Shown here piece after piece: positions 60,799-64,000 of a stretch of 64,000 bases of DNA. The DNA comes from Enterococcus xiangfangensis. Lineage in GTDB: Bacteria; Bacillota; Bacilli; Lactobacillales; Enterococcaceae. Both the position numbers and the translations under genes were made by a program. Numbering within the stretch: the first letter of the stretch is position 1; the number at the start of each line of letters is the position of its first letter. The stretch covers positions 101,035-165,034 of the forward strand of contig NZ_BJDX01000007.1 in NCBI RefSeq assembly GCF_005405365.1, given 5' to 3'. The notes beneath the pieces were generated by a model. That model was given only the letters and a program-made list of their open reading frames with translations. It made no database searches and was not told the DNA's origin.

Positions 60799-63183
60799 TT
60801 AATCCGCTTCTTCTATGCCTAGTTCAGCATTACTTAATTGTGACTGAGCGATTTCTTGATAAACCGCTGATGATTTCATCAATTCTTCATGACGACCTTG
60901 GGCAACGACACGGCCTTCATCTAAGACGATGATGTTATCTGCATGCAAGATCGTTGAGATTTTTTGTGCAACGATGATTTGAGTCACATCTTTGACACTT
61001 TCTGCCAATGCTCGGCGCAATGTAACATCTGTCTTATTATCAAGTGCTGAGAATGAATCATCGAAAATCAAGATCTTAGGATTTTTCGCTAACGCTCGAG
61101 CAATCGACAACCGTTGTTTTTGTCCACCAGAGACATTTGTTCCGCCTTGTGAGATTTCTCGGTCAAAGCCTTTTTCATTGGCGTTGATAAATTCCGTTGC
61201 TTGTGCAATCTCAGCAGCTTTTTTCATTTGTTCATCAGATATATCCGCATCGCCAAATTTGATATTCGAAGCGATATCGCCAGAGAATAAGACGCCTTTT
61301 TGCGGTACAAAGCCCATGATCTCATGCAGTTTGTGCATGCTCATTTTGCGAATATCGACTCCATCGATCGTGATCCGTCCGCCAGTTACATCAAACAGCC
61401 GCGGAATCAAATTAACGATTGTTGATTTTCCTGAACCAGTCGAACCGATCAAGGCAGTCGTTTCACCAGGCTTCGCCGTGAAATTGATGTGATGTAAAAC
61501 ATCGGCATCGGCATCGCCATAACGGAATTGGACCCCTTCAAATTTCACTTCGCCTTTAAAGTCATGATTATCTTCTGGATTTTCAGGATCTTTAATCGTT
61601 GGTTCAGTGTTCAATACTTCATCGACACGAGCGGCTGCAACATTTGCCCGCGGTAAAATGATCGAAACCATCGATAGCATCATGAAAGCCATGACGATTT
61701 GCATCGTGTAAGTAATGAAAGCCATCATGTCTCCGACTTGCATTTGACCATTGCTCATGTTTTGTCCACCGACCCACACGATCAAGACTGAAATACCGTT
61801 CATTAACAACATCATGATTGGCATCAATAGTGACATCGCACGATTGACAAACATTTGTGTTTTCATCAATTTAGTGTTTGCAACATCAAAACGTTCGTTT
61901 TCATATTTTTCCCGAGAGAACGCTCGAATAACAGGTAGACCGGTAATGATTTCACGAGAAACCAAGTTCACACGGTCAACTAAGTTTTGCAAAGCTTTGA
62001 ATTTCGGCATCGTTGTCAGCAACAACGTCAAAACTAAAACTAAGACTGCCGCCACCGCAACTCCGACGATCCAGCCCATGCCAGTTCCGGTTTGATATAC
62101 CCTGTAAATACCACCAATCCCTAAGATCGGTGCGTATAAAACGATTCGCATGATCATAACAAGTCCCATTTGAATTTGTTGGATATCGTTGGTATTTCGA
62201 GTAATCAATGAAGCGGGTGAGAATTTTTCCATTTCATTATTTGAAAAGGCTAATGTCTGTTCGTACTGACCGACCCGCAAGTTTTTCCCAACTGTCGCGG
62301 CGACCAATGAACCGATCAAGCCGACAATAATCGCGGCAACTGCAGATACCAAGGTCAAACCGACCATTTTAGCGCCGGTTTTAATGATATAATCTGTTTG
62401 AATTTTTTTCGTATTCATATCCAGATCTTTGTACTCAGCTAATGTCAGTTGGATCCCGACTGATTTCAAAGTGTCTTCGCCGACACTGCCTAAACCTTCT
62501 TTTGTCGCTTCACGTGCGGTTGCAACTTTTTCAGGCATTGCAGCATTGGTTTCTTTGACTGATGCACCAAGTTTTTGAGCTTCGGCGCCTTTTGCTTGTG
62601 CTTCAGCTGCTAATTTCTGTGCTTCGGCCCCTTTAGCAGCGGCAGTTGCCGCATTCGTTGCTGCAGCGGCTTCTTTGCCTGCAGCTTGTGCTTGTTCGCC
62701 CAGCGTTTTAGCTTCTTTGCCTAGTGCTTGCGCTTTTTTAGCATCTTTTGAAAGTACGGTGTAGCTGGTGACAACATCTTTTATTTCTTTATTCGTATTA
62801 CTTGAATCTTCTGCTTGAGTGGAAGCAATCATCAGCATCGGCAAATTAAAGATTTTAGCCAATTTATCTTTAGTCATGCCTTTTTGAAGATCCAATTCAT
62901 AAATAGCAACTTTTTTCCCGTCAACGGTTCGGGTTGCTTCTTTATAATTATCATTGACGATCTGCTTCTCTTCATCGGTCATAAACAACTCGATTCCTTG
63001 AAGCGTTGATTTCCTGATTTTATCTGGAGTTGACCGTTCAAGTCCTCCTTGTTGAATACCGACGTCGACAATATCCGACGTTAAGCCTGGCAAGCTCAAA
63101 TCACTCGACGCTTGTACAATTAATAGTAATAACACGGCAATAATCGCATACCAGTATTTACCAAGATATTTAAAAATCTTCAC
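60799..63183 (-). CDS. ABC exporter half-transporter with a ~240-residue extracellular loop
   Basis: 794 residues, about 200 more than a usual half-exporter. TM1 is at about 11-28 and TM2 at 272-297. The loop between them, normally 25-30 residues, contains an Ala/Gln/Lys-rich repetitive coiled-coil-like stretch at 148-215 (repeats of AEAQKL and KGAEAQKLG). The NBD has Walker A GSTGSGKST (about residue 580), signature NVSGGQKQRLS and a degenerate Walker B ILIFDDSFSALD (Asp for Glu). It pairs with the canonical half at 58938. The start is GTG, overlapping the marR stop by one base (TAGTG). Confidence 0.88.
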   Translation of the reverse strand: MKIFKYLGKYWYAIIAVLLLLIVQASSDLSLPGLTSDIVDVGIQQGGLERSTPDKIRKSTLQGIELFMTDEEKQIVNDNYKEATRTVDGKKVAIYELDLQKGMTKDKLAKIFNLPMLMIASTQAEDSSNTNKEIKDVVTSYTVLSKDAKKAQALGKEAKTLGEQAQAAGKEAAAATNAATAAAKGAEAQKLAAEAQAKGAEAQKLGASVKETNAAMPEKVATAREATKEGLGSVGEDTLKSVGIQLTLAEYKDLDMNTKKIQTDYIIKTGAKMVGLTLVSAVAAIIVGLIGSLVAATVGKNLRVGQYEQTLAFSNNEMEKFSPASLITRNTNDIQQIQMGLVMIMRIVLYAPILGIGGIYRVYQTGTGMGWIVGVAVAAVLVLVLTLLLTTMPKFKALQNLVDRVNLVSREIITGLPVIRAFSREKYENERFDVANTKLMKTQMFVNRAMSLLMPIMMLLMNGISVLIVWVGGQNMSNGQMQVGDMMAFITYTMQIVMAFMMLSMVSIILPRANVAAARVDEVLNTEPTIKDPENPEDNHDFKGEVKFEGVQFRYGDADADVLHHINFTAKPGETTALIGSTGSGKSTIVNLIPRLFDVTGGRITIDGVDIRKMSMHKLHEIMGFVPQKGVLFSGDIASNIKFGDADISDEQMKKAAEIAQATEFINANEKGFDREISQGGTNVSGGQKQRLSIARALAKNPKILIFDDSFSALDNKTDVTLRRALAESVKDVTQIIVAQKISTILHADNIIVLDEGRVVAQGRHEELMKSSAVYQEIAQSQLSNAELGIEEAD

Positions 63184-63629
63184 TATTGATCACTTTCCCC
63201 TTCCATGGATATTTTCTTAGAGTAGCTAATAAACTTCGCAGTCAATTCGAGGTATTTTCTAGTATCTTCTTCGCCCATCATTTCAAATACTCGAACAACT
63301 TTGTTTCGCATCTCCTGCTTTTCAGCTTTTGCGATCTTTTTCCCGCTTTCTGTCAAGCTGACATTGATTCGTCGCCGATCATCTGGATCCATCGTTCGGA
63401 GAATCAATCCGCGCTTTTCTAAATTTCCAAGCACAGCAGCGATTCGAGCCGTCGATAAATTAAGCGCCTCAGCCAGATACTTTGGATTGGTAGGCTCCTC
63501 TAATCGATCAAGCACTTTAATGACGATATTTGCGCCTTTACTGCTTTTTTCGATCTTGCTGAATGCACCATGACGATTTTTGACCATCATCTGTGTTAAT
63601 TCGTGCTCAGCATCTTCTGCAAAAGTCAT
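63183..63629 (-). CDS. MarR family regulator of the ABC exporter
   Basis: About 148 residues starting MTFAEDAEHELTQMM. The winged helix is in NPKYLAEALNLSTARIAAVLGNLEKRGLI and the wing in DPDDRRRINVSLTESGK, the DxRxxx signature of MarR proteins. It is translationally coupled to the two exporter genes, so it probably represses them and itself until a ligand binds. AAAGGAGG precedes the ATG at 63629; the open extension to 63662 has no ribosome site. A perfect palindrome lies 39 bp upstream. Confidence 0.92.
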   Translation of the reverse strand: MTFAEDAEHELTQMMVKNRHGAFSKIEKSSKGANIVIKVLDRLEEPTNPKYLAEALNLSTARIAAVLGNLEKRGLILRTMDPDDRRRINVSLTESGKKIAKAEKQEMRNKVVRVFEMMGEEDTRKYLELTAKFISYSKKISMEGESDQ

Positions 63630-63667
63630 CAATTTCCTCCTTTCAAAAAACATACGCCACATAATAC

Positions 63668-63680
63668 CTAATAGTATTAG
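63668..63680. promoter_or_regulatory. palindromic operator upstream of marR
   Basis: CTAATAGTATTAG is a perfect 6-1-6 palindrome with the AT-rich look of MarR sites, just before the marR ribosome site. Confidence 0.6.
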
Positions 63681-63949
63681 TAATTAATGCTGTTTGATAT
63701 TACTGCTAATAGAAGTGAAAATCAACCTTTTTGGATCAAAAAAAAAATGAATGCGTTTCACATTAAAATTTCTTGTTTTTTTCTTAAAAACAAAGATTAA
63801 ATCGCTCGATATGACGATTTAAAAATTATTTCTTCAAACGGAAAAAAATGCTTTTTCGCATTTTATTCACCGTGCAAATGCAGCAGATCAAACCGGCAGT
63901 TTTAATCCTTGCAAATAAAAAAGAAGAGGCTGTGACATAAGTCTCAAAA
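63681..63949. other. upstream region of marR and window edge
   Basis: AT-rich, no gene found. GAGGCTGTGACATAAGTCTC at 63925-63944 looks like a truncated copy of the recurring terminator hairpin. Confidence 0.4.
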
Positions 63950-63997
63950 AAAAAAGCACTAGAAACGACGTGAAAACGTCCTTTTCTAGTGCTTTTT
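63950..63997. terminator. terminator at the window edge
   Basis: The stem AAAAAGCACTAGAAA/TTTTCTAGTGCTTTTT with an inner ACGT-GAAA-ACGT hairpin. It probably ends a gene that lies beyond the window. Confidence 0.8.
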
Positions 63998-64000
63998 GGG

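Overview
The window reads as chromosomal DNA of a low-to-moderate GC Firmicute of the Lactobacillales, most likely Enterococcus or a close relative. The reasons are a complete mevalonate operon for isoprenoid synthesis, a Gls24/AmaP-type stress operon with the enterococcal gene order, an infC-rpmI-rplT operon with an L20-type leader, OpuC-type osmolyte import, MarR-controlled heterodimeric ABC exporters and AdhE-based fermentation. Species is not assigned. No rRNA, tRNA, CRISPR array or intact insertion sequence was seen.

Layout. 1-5.2 kb: aldo/keto reductase, a divergent Mga-like regulator and a CtpF-like P-type ATPase. 5.2-8.7 kb: an AT-rich SF1 helicase gene broken by one in-frame stop. 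8.9-12 kb: stress operon (SDR reductase, a 31-residue membrane peptide, AmaP, DUF2273, Gls24, GlsB). 12-19.5 kb: two CorA channels, infC-rpmI-rplT, a FUSC-type membrane protein, a HAD phosphatase, a PadR module and a deoxynucleoside kinase. 19.7-24 kb: mevalonate operon (mvk-mvaD-pmk-fni) behind a structured leader. 24.8-32.3 kb: two inverted 866-residue adhE paralogues flanking tgt and yajC. 32.3-41 kb: a YozG/DUF2975 pair, a Ca2+-type P-ATPase, a probable unannotated structured RNA, and a Na,K-ATPase-like pump in operon with two RCK/TrkA proteins. 40.9-46.1 kb: a ketodeoxygluconate operon with an orphan galactitol-type EIIC and an IclR regulator. 46.4-54 kb: queA, a glyoxalase-type protein, opuCABCD and two zinc-ribbon membrane proteins. 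54-58.7 kb: an AT-rich PTS locus (aldolase, fructose-type EIIABC, PRD regulator). 58.9-64 kb: two ABC exporter half-transporters and their MarR regulator.

How the parts relate. Ion transport is over-represented: three P2-type ATPases, two CorA proteins and an OpuC importer. Carbon metabolism is tied to redox and catabolite control: one adhE has Rex-like operators, the other a cre-like site over its -35 box, and the PTS locus also has a cre-like site. Many transcription units end in related hairpins whose inner stem reads TGYGACA...TGTCRCA.

The strongest candidates for undescribed biology are: (1) the RNA at about 35,970-36,343, whose ends pair over 20 nt before a GC-rich terminator; (2) the Na,K-ATPase-like pump joined to two RCK proteins; (3) the mvk leader, where one segment can pair either with a local partner or with the mvk Shine-Dalgarno region; (4) a 234-bp identical tract between the two otherwise diverged adhE genes, pointing to gene conversion.
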